Shown: piece after piece, positions 34,865 to 44,419 of the stretch | How the letters are laid out: every line of letters starts with the position of its first letter | How positions within the stretch are numbered: the stretch's first letter is position 1 | Source: an uncultured Clostridium sp. | GTDB taxonomy: Bacteria > Bacillota > Clostridia > TANB77 > CAG-508 | Assembly (NCBI GenBank): GCA_900554175.1 | Contig: USGK01000005.1 | Coordinates: 1-64,000, forward strand | Reading direction: 5' to 3' | DNA length: 64,000 nt | The notes under the pieces: model-generated | Told to the model about the DNA's origin: nothing | The model's database searches: none | The model's input: the letters and a program-made list of their open reading frames with translations, nothing else | Translations under genes and position numbers: made by a program

Positions 34865-35725
34865 CTAAATTAGGATTATATCTCTTTTTAAGAAATTATT
34901 TCTTATTGTTCCTAATCCTACAAATTTGTCATCAATATAAATCTTATATACACCATCTTTGTTAATATTATCTAATTTTACACCATTTAAAAAACTTTCT
35001 CTTTTCGATTCTTCTAAATTAATTTTTTCATTTCTCTCAAATATATCCTCAAATTTTATTAACTTTGAAGATATATTTTCTTCATTCAATTCTTCTATAT
35101 TTATAGCCTGATTTATCCCGAAATCTCCTACTCTCATTCTTTTTAAATCTGACATTGTTCCTAAAGTATTTAATTTTTTAGCAATATCTTCACAAAGAGT
35201 TCTTATATATGTTCCTTTTGAACATTCTACCTCATATTCTATTTCTTTTTCTTCTTTAGATAAACTTATTAATTTTATATTATAAATTTCTATTGTTCTT
35301 TTTGGAATTTCTATTTTTTCACCTTTTCTAGCATATTCATAAAGCTTTTTTCCTTTTAATTTTACTGCAGAATAAATCGGTGGTGTCTGTTCTATTTTAC
35401 CTTTAAAGCTTGATAAAATTTTTTCTATATTTTCTTTATTAAATAATTCTTCGTTTACTTTTTGCTCTTCAATTATCTCTCCTTCTAAATCTGCCGTAGT
35501 TGTTTTCATTCCTAATTTTATTTTAGCTATATACTCTTTGTCATGATTTATTAAATATTTTGAAATTTTTGTTCCTTTTCCTATTAATATAGGTAAAACA
35601 CCTGTTGCAAGGGGATCTAATGTTCCTGTATGTCCCACTTTTTCTTTTGAAATTTTTTTTACTTTCTGAACTATATCATTTGAAGTCCATCCCTTTGGCT
35701 TGTCTATAATTATTATTCCATCCAT
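34865..35725 (-). CDS. truB: tRNA pseudouridine(55) synthase
   Basis: The 286-residue enzyme makes pseudouridine 55 in the tRNA T-loop. It has DKPKGWTSNDIVQKVKK, VGHTGTLDPLATGVLPI with the catalytic Asp, PPIYSAVKLKGKKLYEYAR and CSKGTYIRTLCEDI. The short C-terminal PUA-like part is present. AGGAGA precedes the ATG. In many Firmicutes truB follows rbfA and nrnA, as here, though a hairpin at 35739-35783 lies before it. Confidence 0.96.
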   Translation of the reverse strand: MDGIIIIDKPKGWTSNDIVQKVKKISKEKVGHTGTLDPLATGVLPILIGKGTKISKYLINHDKEYIAKIKLGMKTTTADLEGEIIEEQKVNEELFNKENIEKILSSFKGKIEQTPPIYSAVKLKGKKLYEYARKGEKIEIPKRTIEIYNIKLISLSKEEKEIEYEVECSKGTYIRTLCEDIAKKLNTLGTMSDLKRMRVGDFGINQAINIEELNEENISSKLIKFEDIFERNEKINLEESKRESFLNGVKLDNINKDGVYKIYIDDKFVGLGTIRNNFLKRDIILI

Positions 35726-35738
35726 ATTTTCTCCTATT

Positions 35739-35783
35739 TTAAAAAATTAAACTGTTGCAAAAATTTTATTTTTATCAACAGTT
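35739..35783 (-). terminator. Terminator or attenuator between nrnA and truB
   Basis: AACTGTTG (35750-35757) and CAACAGTT (35776-35783) form an 8-bp stem. TAATTTTTT follows on the minus strand. It may let part of the transcript reach truB. Confidence 0.65.
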
Positions 35784-35800
35784 ATAATTTTTTATTATTT

Positions 35801-36754
35801 TTATTTTAATTGTTTTTTTACTTCTGTTAAAACTTTATTTTTTATTTGCTCTGGTGTACCTGTGGAAAATGCTCCAGCAGCTCTTATATGTCCTCCACCG
35901 CCAAACATTAGACATACATCTGAAACATTAACATATTCAGATGACCTAAGTGAAATCTTAAATCCTTTTTTCTCTTTTAATTCATGTAAAAAGATTGAAA
36001 CTTCAACACCTTCTATACATCTACCTACCTGAACAATTCCTTCATGATCACCTGTAGATGCACCTACTTTTTCTTCATCTTCTAACGTTATATATGTAAA
36101 TGTAACTTTTCCATCTTCTAAAAATTCTAATCTATCTGATGCTATTCTACTTAATTCAAAATTAGCTCTTGTCTTTGTTTCTAAAGCTTTTCTGTATATT
36201 TCAGATATATTTACTCCTTTTCTTAAAAGATCTGCTGTAAATTCAAATGTTTCCGCTGTTACATTATAATTAAATCCTCCTGTGTCTGTTATAATTCCTG
36301 TAGCAAGACATGTTCCTATTTCTTTTGAAATTGGAATTTTTAAATAATCAAAAATTCCTAAAAGAACTTGTGCACATGCTGGTGATACTGGATTTACAAA
36401 ATTTATGTCAGCATACATTTTATTACTTCCATGGTGATCAATCGATATTGTTGTTTTTGCTTTTTCAAAATAGTCTTTGTATCCCTTTAGAATCTTATTA
36501 TCCGCACAGTCTACAGCTATTGCTAAGTCATAACTTGCAATAGCTGAGCTTTTTTTTACCTCTTGAATTCCTGGTAAAAACTCAAAACATCTTGAATATT
36601 CAGGGATTATAACATCAACCTTTTTTTGTAAATAGTCTATAGCGTGTTTCATTGCTAATGCACTTCCTACTGCATCTCCATCTGGTCCTTCATGTGTTAA
36701 TATGACTATTTTTTCTGTTTTTTTTATTTCATCTAAAATTTTATCCAATGTCAT
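35801..36754 (-). CDS. nrnA: DHH-family oligoribonuclease/phosphoesterase NrnA
   Basis: The 317-residue protein has the DHH motifs HEGPDGDAVGSALAM, AVDCAD, ISIDHHGSN and TDTGGFNYN, then the DHHA1 C-terminal motif FGGGGHIRAAGA. In Firmicutes this enzyme degrades nano-RNA and 3'-phosphoadenosine 5'-phosphate. It lies between rbfA and truB, its usual place. The start at 36754 has GAGG about eight bases upstream. Confidence 0.93.
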   Translation of the reverse strand: MTLDKILDEIKKTEKIVILTHEGPDGDAVGSALAMKHAIDYLQKKVDVIIPEYSRCFEFLPGIQEVKKSSAIASYDLAIAVDCADNKILKGYKDYFEKAKTTISIDHHGSNKMYADINFVNPVSPACAQVLLGIFDYLKIPISKEIGTCLATGIITDTGGFNYNVTAETFEFTADLLRKGVNISEIYRKALETKTRANFELSRIASDRLEFLEDGKVTFTYITLEDEEKVGASTGDHEGIVQVGRCIEGVEVSIFLHELKEKKGFKISLRSSEYVNVSDVCLMFGGGGHIRAAGAFSTGTPEQIKNKVLTEVKKQLK

Positions 36755-36776
36755 ATGATTTCCTCTTTCTTTTATT

Positions 36777-37139
36777 TTAATCCTCTTTTGGCATAATTTC
36801 TTTTAATATAGTATCTATTCTTGATCCATATTCTAAAGAATCATCAACCTCAAATATCAACTCAGGTGTATATCTTAAATTTATTCTTTTTGCAAGTTCA
36901 CTTCTTATAAATCCAGATGAATTCTTCAATCCTTGTAATGTATTTTTTTTACTTTTACAATTTAATAAACTAATATATACTCTTGCTGATCTTAAATCTT
37001 TTGAAACTTTTACCTTTGTTACACTTATTATTCCTGTTATGTTTGGATTTTTTAAATCTTGATCAATTATCATGCTTATTTCTTTTTTAAATTCTTCATC
37101 TACTCTATTTATTCGATTGGGATTTTTTCTTTTTTCCAT
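36777..37139 (-). CDS. rbfA: Ribosome-binding factor A
   Basis: The 120-residue KH-like protein shows RINRVDEEFKKEISMII, NITGIISVTKVKVSKDLRSARVYISLL and LRYTPELIFEVDDSLEYGSRI. It matures the 30S subunit near helix 44 of 16S rRNA. AAGGAGAGG precedes the ATG. It follows infB by 15 bases in the classic operon. Confidence 0.95.
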   Translation of the reverse strand: MEKRKNPNRINRVDEEFKKEISMIIDQDLKNPNITGIISVTKVKVSKDLRSARVYISLLNCKSKKNTLQGLKNSSGFIRSELAKRINLRYTPELIFEVDDSLEYGSRIDTILKEIMPKED

Positions 37140-37154
37140 AAGCCTCTCCTTGTA

Positions 37155-40100
37155 TTATTTTTTTATTTCTTTCATAACAAATGCTTCTATGATATCTCCT
37201 TCTTTAATATCATTATATTTTTCAATTTGGATACCACATTCATATTCTTTAGCAACTTCTTTGACATCGTCTTTAAATCTTTTAAGTGATGCAAGCTTTC
37301 CTTCATGAATTACAACATCATCACGAATTACTCTTACTCCTGCATTTCTTTGAAGTTTACCTGTTAAAACATATGCTCCAGCTATTGTACCTACACTTGA
37401 AATTTTAAATGTTTGACGTACTTCTGCTGTTCCTATTACTTCTTCTTCAAACTTAGGATCCAACATTCCTTTCATTGCTTGCTCAACATCATCTAATGCC
37501 TGATAAATTATTGAATATTGTTTTATTTGTACCTCATCTCTATCTGCAACTTCTTTTGCCATTCCTGCTGGTCTTACATTAAATGCAATTATTATAGCAT
37601 TTGAAACTTTTGCAAGTGTTACATCTGTTTCTGTTACAGCACCTGCTGCTGCATGGATTACTTTTACTTTTACTTCGTCATTACTTAATCTTTCTAATGA
37701 TTGTTTTAATGCTTCTACAGATCCTTGAACATCTGCTTTTACAATTATATTTAATTGTTTTAGTTTTCCTGATTCCATTTGGTTAAATAAATTATCTAAT
37801 GTTACTGCTTGCATACTATTTATTGATTTTTCTCTTGCTTGACGTTTTCTTCTTTCTATTAAATGTTTAGCCATTTTTTCATCTTTTACTTCATAGAATA
37901 TATCTCCAGCTTGTGGTACTTCTGTAAGTCCCATTATTTCAACTGGTGTTGATGGACCTGCTGATTTTACTTTCTTTCCTTTATCATTTATCATTGATCT
38001 TATTCTTCCTATAGATGTTCCCACAACTACAGTATCACCTACATCTAATTTTCCTCTTTGTACTAACATTGATGCTATTGCTCCCTTATTTTTGTCAAGT
38101 CTTGCTTCTATTACAACACCTTTTGCTTGTTTTGTAGGATTTGCTTTTAATTCTAATACGTCTGCTTCAAGTAAAACCATTTCTAATAGTTGATCAATAT
38201 TAAGATTTTTCTTTGCTGAAATCTCAACAAATATTGTGTCTCCACCCCATTCTTCTGGAACTAATTCATATTTCATTAATTCTTCTTTTACCTTTTGTGG
38301 ATTTGCATCTGGTAAATCTATTTTGTTTATTGCAACTATTATTGGAATTCCTGCTGACTTTGCATGATTTATAGCTTCTATTGTTTGTGGCATTACACCA
38401 TCATTTGCTGCTACTACAAGTATAGCAATATCTGTAATTTGTGCACCTCTTGCTCTCATAGCTGTAAAAGCTTCGTGTCCAGGTGTATCTAAAAAAGTTA
38501 TCTCTCTATCATTTACTTTTACTTTATATGCACCAATTGCCTGTGTAATTCCACCAGCTTCTCCTTCTATAACATTTGTTTTTCTTATAACATCTAGAAG
38601 CGAAGTTTTACCATGGTCTACATGTCCCATTACAACAACTACAGGTGGTCTTTCTACTAAGTCATTTTCTTTGTCTTCTGATTCATCAAATAATACATCT
38701 TCTTCTTTTACTTCTTCTTTTTTAACTGCTGTAACACCGAACTCTGCTGCAACTAAAAATGCTGTATCAAAGTCTATATCATTATTCAATGTAGCCATTA
38801 TTCCAAGTGACATTAATTTCATTATAATTTCTGACGCTGTCTTTTTTAATTCTTGTGCAAGATCTTTTACACTAATAGATTCTGGAACTGTTATTTCTGT
38901 TAATTTGAAGATTTTCTGCTTTGTTCTTGACTCATCGTCTTTGGTATTTTTCTTTTTACCTTTTCTTCCACGAACTGTTGTTAAATCATAGTAATCTAAC
39001 ATACTATTTTCTTGGTCCTCAAACATATTTGAAAGTTTATCTTGTTGTTTTAAGTTTTTAAGTTTTCCTTCATTTATATCATAATCTTCTTGATTTCTTC
39101 TTGTTCTTTTTTTAGTATTCCTATTTTCATTAAATTTATTATTTTCTTTTTTCTTATCAATTGATTTATTATATTCTCTTACTGATTCTTTTTCACCTGT
39201 TTCAACAGACATTATATTTTTAATATTTTTCTCAATTCCTTTATCATCTAATGGTCTGTTACCAAATTTTGTATTTCCTTGAGAATATCCGTTATTTTGA
39301 GAATAGTTATTTCTTCTATTTTTATCTCCAAATTTATTATAGTTATTATTTGAATTGTTTCTATCTCTATAATTTGAATTTCTATCCCCATTAAATTTTC
39401 CATCTATTCTTCTATTATTCTCTGCATTTCTATAATCTTTTCTATAACTATTTTGTTGACCATCTTTTGAGAAATTTTGATGTCTTTCATTATTAAATCT
39501 ATTATTTCTATCCTGATTGAAATTATTACTTCTATTAGAATAATTTTTATTGTTTCTATTAGAATAGTTATCTTGTCTTACATTATTTTGACTACTTTGA
39601 TTTTTTTTGATATCTTTATTTTGATTATTATTTTCTACTTTCACTTCTTGAATTTTAACCATATCCTCTTTCATTTCTTTTTTGCTTTCTATTATTTTCT
39701 CTTGCTTTATTTCTTCTTTTTTTGGAATCTCAACATTTTGTTTTTCACTTTTTTCTTTACTCTCTATATCTTTCTTTTCTTCTTTTTTGTTTAATCCAAA
39801 TAATTCACTTACTGTTAGTGGTTTTTCTACTTTTGTCCTATGTACAATATTATAATCTTTTTTTGCATTCCTTTGTATAAAAGGGGAATTATTAGTTTGC
39901 TTTTTCTCTTTAACTTCTTCTTTTTTATTTTTCTCTTCTTCAAAAATAACTTCTCTTCTTATTATTACAGGTTTTACTTTTTTACTGTTTGATAAATCAT
40001 TTTTTTCTTTTTTACTTTCTTCTTTTACTTTTGCTTTCTCTATTTTTTTATTTGAATAAAACTCTCTTAATTTTTTTACTTCTGAGTCTTCTAGTGCACT

Positions 40101-40205
40101 TAAATGACTTTTTAGCTCAATACCTTCCTTTTTAGCCTTTTCTAATAATTCTTTACTGGTTAAATTTAATTCCTTTGCTAATTCATATAATTTAATTTTA
40201 CCCAA
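37155..40205 (-). CDS. infB: Translation initiation factor IF-2
   Basis: The protein has an N-terminal IF2_N motif (KIKLYELAKELNLTSKELLEKAKKEG), a Lys/Glu-rich linker, and a long Asn/Arg/Tyr/Ser-rich low-complexity stretch at about residues 190-320. A second IF2_N unit follows (ITVPESISVKDLAQELKKTASEIIMKLM). The G domain has GHVDHGKTS, DTPGHEAFTAM and NKID. Two beta barrels and the fMet-tRNA-binding C2 domain come last. I chose TTG 40205 (1016 residues) since GGGGGTGAG is six bases upstream; an earlier in-frame TTG/ATG at 40223/40220 lacks a site. It overlaps ylxR. Confidence 0.95.
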   Translation of the reverse strand: MGKIKLYELAKELNLTSKELLEKAKKEGIELKSHLSALEDSEVKKLREFYSNKKIEKAKVKEESKKEKNDLSNSKKVKPVIIRREVIFEEEKNKKEEVKEKKQTNNSPFIQRNAKKDYNIVHRTKVEKPLTVSELFGLNKKEEKKDIESKEKSEKQNVEIPKKEEIKQEKIIESKKEMKEDMVKIQEVKVENNNQNKDIKKNQSSQNNVRQDNYSNRNNKNYSNRSNNFNQDRNNRFNNERHQNFSKDGQQNSYRKDYRNAENNRRIDGKFNGDRNSNYRDRNNSNNNYNKFGDKNRRNNYSQNNGYSQGNTKFGNRPLDDKGIEKNIKNIMSVETGEKESVREYNKSIDKKKENNKFNENRNTKKRTRRNQEDYDINEGKLKNLKQQDKLSNMFEDQENSMLDYYDLTTVRGRKGKKKNTKDDESRTKQKIFKLTEITVPESISVKDLAQELKKTASEIIMKLMSLGIMATLNNDIDFDTAFLVAAEFGVTAVKKEEVKEEDVLFDESEDKENDLVERPPVVVVMGHVDHGKTSLLDVIRKTNVIEGEAGGITQAIGAYKVKVNDREITFLDTPGHEAFTAMRARGAQITDIAILVVAANDGVMPQTIEAINHAKSAGIPIIVAINKIDLPDANPQKVKEELMKYELVPEEWGGDTIFVEISAKKNLNIDQLLEMVLLEADVLELKANPTKQAKGVVIEARLDKNKGAIASMLVQRGKLDVGDTVVVGTSIGRIRSMINDKGKKVKSAGPSTPVEIMGLTEVPQAGDIFYEVKDEKMAKHLIERRKRQAREKSINSMQAVTLDNLFNQMESGKLKQLNIIVKADVQGSVEALKQSLERLSNDEVKVKVIHAAAGAVTETDVTLAKVSNAIIIAFNVRPAGMAKEVADRDEVQIKQYSIIYQALDDVEQAMKGMLDPKFEEEVIGTAEVRQTFKISSVGTIAGAYVLTGKLQRNAGVRVIRDDVVIHEGKLASLKRFKDDVKEVAKEYECGIQIEKYNDIKEGDIIEAFVMKEIKK

Positions 40206-40470
40206 TAAACTCACCCCCATCAATTATATTTTTTAATTTATCATAAATTTCACTAGGTACTTCTATTTTTAAAGCTCTTTCTATCTTTTTTGTTTTTTTG
40301 GCTTTTTCTAAACATGTTTGACTTTTACAAATATATGTACCTCTTCCTTCTTTCTTTCCTGTTATATCAATTTTAATTTCATTTTCATTATTTCTTACAA
40401 TTCGTATTAATTTATTTTTATCTATTTTTGTATTACATGCTATACAGGTTCTTTGTGGTAATTTTCTCAA
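40198..40470 (-). CDS. ylxR: YlxR/RnpM RNA-binding protein
   Basis: The 90-residue protein has RKLPQRTCIACNTKIDKNKLIRIVR and KEGRGTYICKSQTCLEKAKKTKKIERAL, the YlxR fold with its conserved arginines and the GRG[TA]Y motif. In B. subtilis the protein binds RNase P and modulates it. It starts at a TTG with GGAG about nine bases upstream and lies between nusA and infB, its usual place. Confidence 0.93.
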   Translation of the reverse strand: MRKLPQRTCIACNTKIDKNKLIRIVRNNENEIKIDITGKKEGRGTYICKSQTCLEKAKKTKKIERALKIEVPSEIYDKLKNIIDGGEFIG

Positions 40471-40504
40471 TTACATCTTCTCCTTTTTTTTTATTTTAAT
40501 GAAA

Positions 40505-41656
40505 TTAATTTTCTTCATCAACTTTATTATCTGTTTCTACATTATTTTCTTCTACTTTATTTTCTGTTTGAGATAATTCTTCTTTATTTTGCTCTGATAA
40601 TAACATTTCTCTAAATTGGCTTTCTGATTTAATATCGATTTTCCAATTTGTAAGTTTTGCAGCTAATCTTGCATTTTGACCTGCCTTGCCAATTGCTAAA
40701 GATAATTCCTCATCTGGTACTATTACTTGTGCAAATTTTTCTTCCTCTTTTATATCTACTGCCATTATTTTAGCTGGTAGTAGTGCTGCTGCTATATATG
40801 TTGCAGGATCTTCGCTCCATTCAATTACATCAATTTTTTCTCCATTTAATTCGTTTATTATATTTTGAATACGAATTCCTCTTTGACCTACACATGAACC
40901 AACGGGGTCTATATTTTTGTCTTGTGAATACACTGCTACTTTACTTCTTGATCCTGGATCTCTAGATACACTTTTTATTTCTATTAAACCTTCATATATT
41001 TCTGGTATTTCAAGTTCTAAAAGTTTTCTTACAAAATCGGTATTTGTTCTTGAAATTATTACTTGAAGTGAACCTTTTTCTCCTCTTTTTACATCTGCAA
41101 CATATGCTTTTATTTTGTCATTTACTCTGTATTTTTCTGTTGGAATTTGTTCTTTTGTTGGCATTATTCCTTCAACTCTACCCAAATCTACAACTACTAT
41201 TCCCCTATCTGCTTTTTGAATAGGACCAGATACAATTTCTCCTTTTTTCTCACTATATTCATCAAACATTATATTTCTTTCTGCTTCTCTTATTTTTTGT
41301 ATTATAACTTGTTTTGCTGTTTGTGCTGCAATTCTTCCGAAATCTTTTGGAACTATTTCTACTTCAACTTGATCACCTAGTTCTAGTGTTTTATTTATTT
41401 TTTTTGCATCTTCAAGGCTTATTTCTTGTGCATCATCATTTGCCCTATCTACTACATCCTTTATTGCATATACATATGTTGCACCTGTTTTTTGATCAAC
41501 TACTACTTTGACATTTTCTAATGCATCAAAGTTTCTTTTATATGCTGTAAGTAAAGCTGCTTCTATTGCCTCTAACATATATTCTTTTTTTATTCCCTTT
41601 TCTTTTTCTAATTCTTCTAAAGCAAGTATTAATTCTTTATTATCAATTGCTTTCAT
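40505..41656 (-). CDS. nusA: Transcription termination/antitermination factor NusA
   Basis: The 383-residue protein has an N-terminal RNA polymerase-binding domain (KELILALEELEKEKGI), an S1 domain (GEIVSGPIQKADRGIVVVDLGRVEGIMP), two KH domains (VGSCVGQRGIRIQNIINEL and SLAIGKAGQNARLAAKLT) and a short acidic tail. I chose ATG 41656 because AAAGGAGGAG precedes it; ATG 41686 overlaps that site. It influences pausing and termination. The leader terminator at 42196-42224 may be its own target. Confidence 0.96.
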   Translation of the reverse strand: MKAIDNKELILALEELEKEKGIKKEYMLEAIEAALLTAYKRNFDALENVKVVVDQKTGATYVYAIKDVVDRANDDAQEISLEDAKKINKTLELGDQVEVEIVPKDFGRIAAQTAKQVIIQKIREAERNIMFDEYSEKKGEIVSGPIQKADRGIVVVDLGRVEGIMPTKEQIPTEKYRVNDKIKAYVADVKRGEKGSLQVIISRTNTDFVRKLLELEIPEIYEGLIEIKSVSRDPGSRSKVAVYSQDKNIDPVGSCVGQRGIRIQNIINELNGEKIDVIEWSEDPATYIAAALLPAKIMAVDIKEEEKFAQVIVPDEELSLAIGKAGQNARLAAKLTNWKIDIKSESQFREMLLSEQNKEELSQTENKVEENNVETDNKVDEEN

Positions 41657-41713
41657 TTTAACTCCTCCTTTATTAAATTCGTTCATTTAATATTTTATTT
41701 TTTTATTAATAAT

Positions 41714-42172
41714 TTAAAATTCTACATATAGTTTTATTTGAGAAATATTTTTTCTGTCTAATTCTAATTCTTTATTTTCAACTTCTATATTTATTTTTTT
41801 ATCTTCTACTTTTTTTAGAATTCCGATATAATCTTTATTTCCTAATTCATCTTTTTTAAATTGTTTTACCTGTATTGGACTGCCAATATATTTTTTTAGT
41901 TGCCAGTCTTTTCTTAATAACCTTTCTATTCCTGGTGAAGATATTTCTAAAAAATATTGTTCTTTTATATAATCTTTTTCGTCTATCATTTCTTTTATTG
42001 CGTCATTTACTTTTTCACAATCATTTAAATCTATTCCTTTTTCATTATCTATTACTATTCTCAGGAATTTATCTGGTCCTTCTTTTACATAAAGAACATC
42101 ATATAATTCATATCCTAAATCATTTATTGTTTTTTTTACTAAATTCTCTACCTTTTCCTCTATATTTGCCAA
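41714..42172 (-). CDS. rimP: Ribosome maturation factor RimP
   Basis: The 152-residue protein has VENLVKKTINDLGYELYDVLYVKEGPDKFLRIVID, CEKVNDAI and LEISSPGIERLLRK, the conserved RimP core that helps 30S assembly. It starts at TTG 42172, with AAGGAAG about seven bases upstream; no better ATG is in frame. It is the first gene of the rimP-nusA-ylxR-infB-rbfA operon. Confidence 0.94.
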   Translation of the reverse strand: MANIEEKVENLVKKTINDLGYELYDVLYVKEGPDKFLRIVIDNEKGIDLNDCEKVNDAIKEMIDEKDYIKEQYFLEISSPGIERLLRKDWQLKKYIGSPIQVKQFKKDELGNKDYIGILKKVEDKKINIEVENKELELDRKNISQIKLYVEF

Positions 42173-42195
42173 AATTTTCTTCCTTTCTATATTCT

Positions 42196-42224
42196 AAAAA
42201 TTAGAGCGGGATTTGTTCCCGCTC
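42196..42224 (-). terminator. Leader terminator of the rimP-nusA operon
   Basis: GAGCGGGA (42204-42211) and TCCCGCTC (42217-42224) form a GC-rich 8-bp stem with a 5-base loop. On the minus strand TAATTTTTAG follows. It lies between the promoter and rimP. In B. subtilis a leader terminator before this operon answers to NusA; this may be the same control. Confidence 0.72.
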
Positions 42225-42246
42225 TTTCTATTTTTATGCTTTTTAT

Positions 42247-42275
42247 ATTATACCCTTTATTTTCAATAAATGCAA
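42247..42275 (-). promoter_or_regulatory. Promoter of the rimP-nusA-infB operon
   Basis: TTGCAT (42270-42275), 17 bases, TATAAT (42247-42252) on the minus strand, about 65 bases before the rimP start codon and 20 before the leader terminator. Confidence 0.8.
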
Positions 42276-42312
42276 GCTTTTTCTAGTATTTTTTTTTTTG
42301 TACAATTATTTA

Positions 42313-43812
42313 TCATTGATTAATAAATGATTTTCTATATTTAACTGTTGCATTCATATTATCTTTAACTTCTTGCTCTGTCAAAGCTTTTTGATATAAT
42401 CTTACAGAATATACATTTCCATTTAAATAATAGATATTTCCATCTTTATACCATGGAACTGCTCCTATATAAAATGGACATTCATCATTATCCCATATAT
42501 TTCTTCCTTTTTCAAAGGATTCTTTATCTTGTTCGCATTTTCCAATTAAATTTCCATTTATATAATATTCAACTGTATCATTTTTTGGAACACTTGCCGT
42601 TCTTCTATATACAAACGTCAAATAAAAATCTTCATTAGCATTATATCCTAGACCATTTAATACGTGAAATCCACCATATTGGTCATATACTAATCCATCT
42701 CCTATTATTTTTCCATTTGATTTACCATAAAATTTTGCAATAACACCTTTTTCTTTAGATTCTGAATCTGTATATAAGTAACCAAACCTCATTGCATTAG
42801 TTACTTTAGTATTTGTAGTTAAATCCTTTATTTTTGAGAATAAACCTAAGGCCTGAGCTCCTTCAGTGCCATTGTTTTTTTCAAGTTCTCTTAGATTAGC
42901 ATACATTTCAAATGTGAAACCATCAGCAAAACTCAAACCATTTTTTCTAAGTTCTAGATAATCCCCATCGCCATCGAAATTAAGAGATTTGTTATTTTCA
43001 TCATAATAAAGATCGCCTTTTTTGGTTATATATTTCCAAGCATCTTCTGAATCGAAACTTGTTGCATCTAAATTTAATGCTATGTCATCTGTTACAGCTA
43101 AAGTACTTGATACATCCCACATTTTACTATTTTCTAATCCTATAATTTTAATTGTATTATAATTTAATATATAGCCTTTTTCTATTGTACCTGCATTCCC
43201 AAGATTTGTTTTAGGCTCTAGATAATAATAACCACTTCCATATCTATACTTTTCATTATTTTTTGAATCATAATCTATAACAAGCTTCCAATTTGTTCCA
43301 TTTTGTACGTTTTTATCATATAGTCTTATACCTAAAATTTGACTATTTGCTTGTTCTGTATCATTAGTTGGTGCTGTAATATTATTTTTTTTAAGTTCTG
43401 CTAAATATGATAATATTTTTCTTAGATCATCTATTGATGAACTTCCTGAAAGTGAAGTATCTATCCCTATATTATCAGCTGCTTCAATCTCTTTTTTATT
43501 ATTTCCACAGTAATAAAGTTCTCCATTTATTATTACAAATTTATCTAAGTCACCATCTTTTATTGATGTAATATATTTTTTTAATTCTGTTCCTGAAGCA
43601 CTAATTTCATCATCTTCATCCATTACCAAATCATCAAATTCTTCTTTATACGTTGAAAATTTGTATACGTTTGATGCTTTTTCGGCACTTCTTATCGGTC
43701 CATTTTTTTGAAATGCAATATTAATACTTACACCTGCTAGAATAAGTAATACTATTATTGTGATAATTAATGATATTAGCGTTATCCCTTCCTTATTTTT
43801 TATATTTTTCAT
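42313..43812 (-). CDS. Pilin-like protein with LamG domain
   Basis: The 499-residue protein begins KNIKNKEGITLISLIITIIVLLILAGV, a type IV prepilin-like leader and helix after a Lys/Glu-rich start; the usual Glu at position 5 after the cleavage site is Ser. A short linker follows. Residues about 255-495 look like a concanavalin A-like/LamG jellyroll: SLNFDGDGDYLEL, GFTFEMYANLRE, YLTFVYRR, FYIGAVPWYKDG and GNVYSVRLYQKALTEQEV. Such domains bind sugars or proteins. It is probably displayed at the cell surface by a pilin-type system. No pilus genes are nearby. Confidence 0.78.
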   Translation of the reverse strand: MKNIKNKEGITLISLIITIIVLLILAGVSINIAFQKNGPIRSAEKASNVYKFSTYKEEFDDLVMDEDDEISASGTELKKYITSIKDGDLDKFVIINGELYYCGNNKKEIEAADNIGIDTSLSGSSSIDDLRKILSYLAELKKNNITAPTNDTEQANSQILGIRLYDKNVQNGTNWKLVIDYDSKNNEKYRYGSGYYYLEPKTNLGNAGTIEKGYILNYNTIKIIGLENSKMWDVSSTLAVTDDIALNLDATSFDSEDAWKYITKKGDLYYDENNKSLNFDGDGDYLELRKNGLSFADGFTFEMYANLRELEKNNGTEGAQALGLFSKIKDLTTNTKVTNAMRFGYLYTDSESKEKGVIAKFYGKSNGKIIGDGLVYDQYGGFHVLNGLGYNANEDFYLTFVYRRTASVPKNDTVEYYINGNLIGKCEQDKESFEKGRNIWDNDECPFYIGAVPWYKDGNIYYLNGNVYSVRLYQKALTEQEVKDNMNATVKYRKSFINQ

Positions 43813-43965
43813 ATGTAATATCCTCCATTATTTTTTACTTATTTTATATCAAAAGATAAAAAAAGAAAATAGTTTTTTAAAAAAAATAATTTTTTATAGA
43901 CATTTTTTTTTATTTATGATAGTATTGTAACATAATTTAGTTTATATATATACTAGGAGGTAAAA

Positions 43966-44301
43966 ATGTCTAAAATACTAAAAATATTAGTTATCTTTTG
44001 CTTAACATTGTTTTTTTGTTTAAATTTTTCCAATGCTATCGATTTAAATATAACAGATTCTAATAGTAATTCTAGTACATCGAACACGCAAAATACTTCA
44101 AACATCAATAATGAAGGCAATATATCTAATATATCTGCATCTTCAGAAAGTTCTAGTAACGCCTCTACAACTGTAAGCGGTGTTAGCTCAGTATCAGATT
44201 CCAATTCAATTGTATCTAATATATTAAATATTGCATTAATTGTTGTGGGTATACTTTTAATTTTTCTTGCAATTGCAATTTTAATCAGAATAAAAAAATA
44301 A
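43966..44301 (+). CDS. Small secreted Ser/Asn-rich protein with C-terminal helix
   Basis: The 111-residue protein has a signal peptide (FCLTLFFCLNFSNAIDL), about 55 residues rich in Ser, Asn and Thr, and a C-terminal membrane helix (ILNIALIVVGILLIFLAIAIL) ending IRIKK. It would sit in the outer face of the membrane with a small extracellular tail. AGGAGGTAAAA precedes the ATG. It is on the plus strand with its own terminator and is divergent from the LamG gene. No named family. It resembles the 44420-44860 and 30076-30519 proteins in layout. Confidence 0.72.
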   Translation: MSKILKILVIFCLTLFFCLNFSNAIDLNITDSNSNSSTSNTQNTSNINNEGNISNISASSESSSNASTTVSGVSSVSDSNSIVSNILNIALIVVGILLIFLAIAILIRIKK

Positions 44302-44305
44302 TTTT

Positions 44306-44329
44306 AAGAGCATTGTAGCTCTTTTTTTT
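44306..44329 (+). terminator. Terminator after the 111-residue gene
   Basis: AAGAGC (44306-44311) and GCTCTT (44318-44323) with a 6-base loop and eight T residues. Confidence 0.8.
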
Positions 44330-44419
44330 TGAAATTTTTTCATAGTATATTTTATCCTAAAAAAATAATAATATTAATAGTTTTATTTTAAAACAATTTT
44401 TTAAGGAGGTCTTTTTGTT

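Noticed and set aside
39477..39794. Plus-strand ORF opposite infB
   Set aside because: It is antisense to the Asn/Arg/Lys-rich linker of IF-2, very rich in Ile and Phe, with no ribosome site; a shadow of the low-complexity region.
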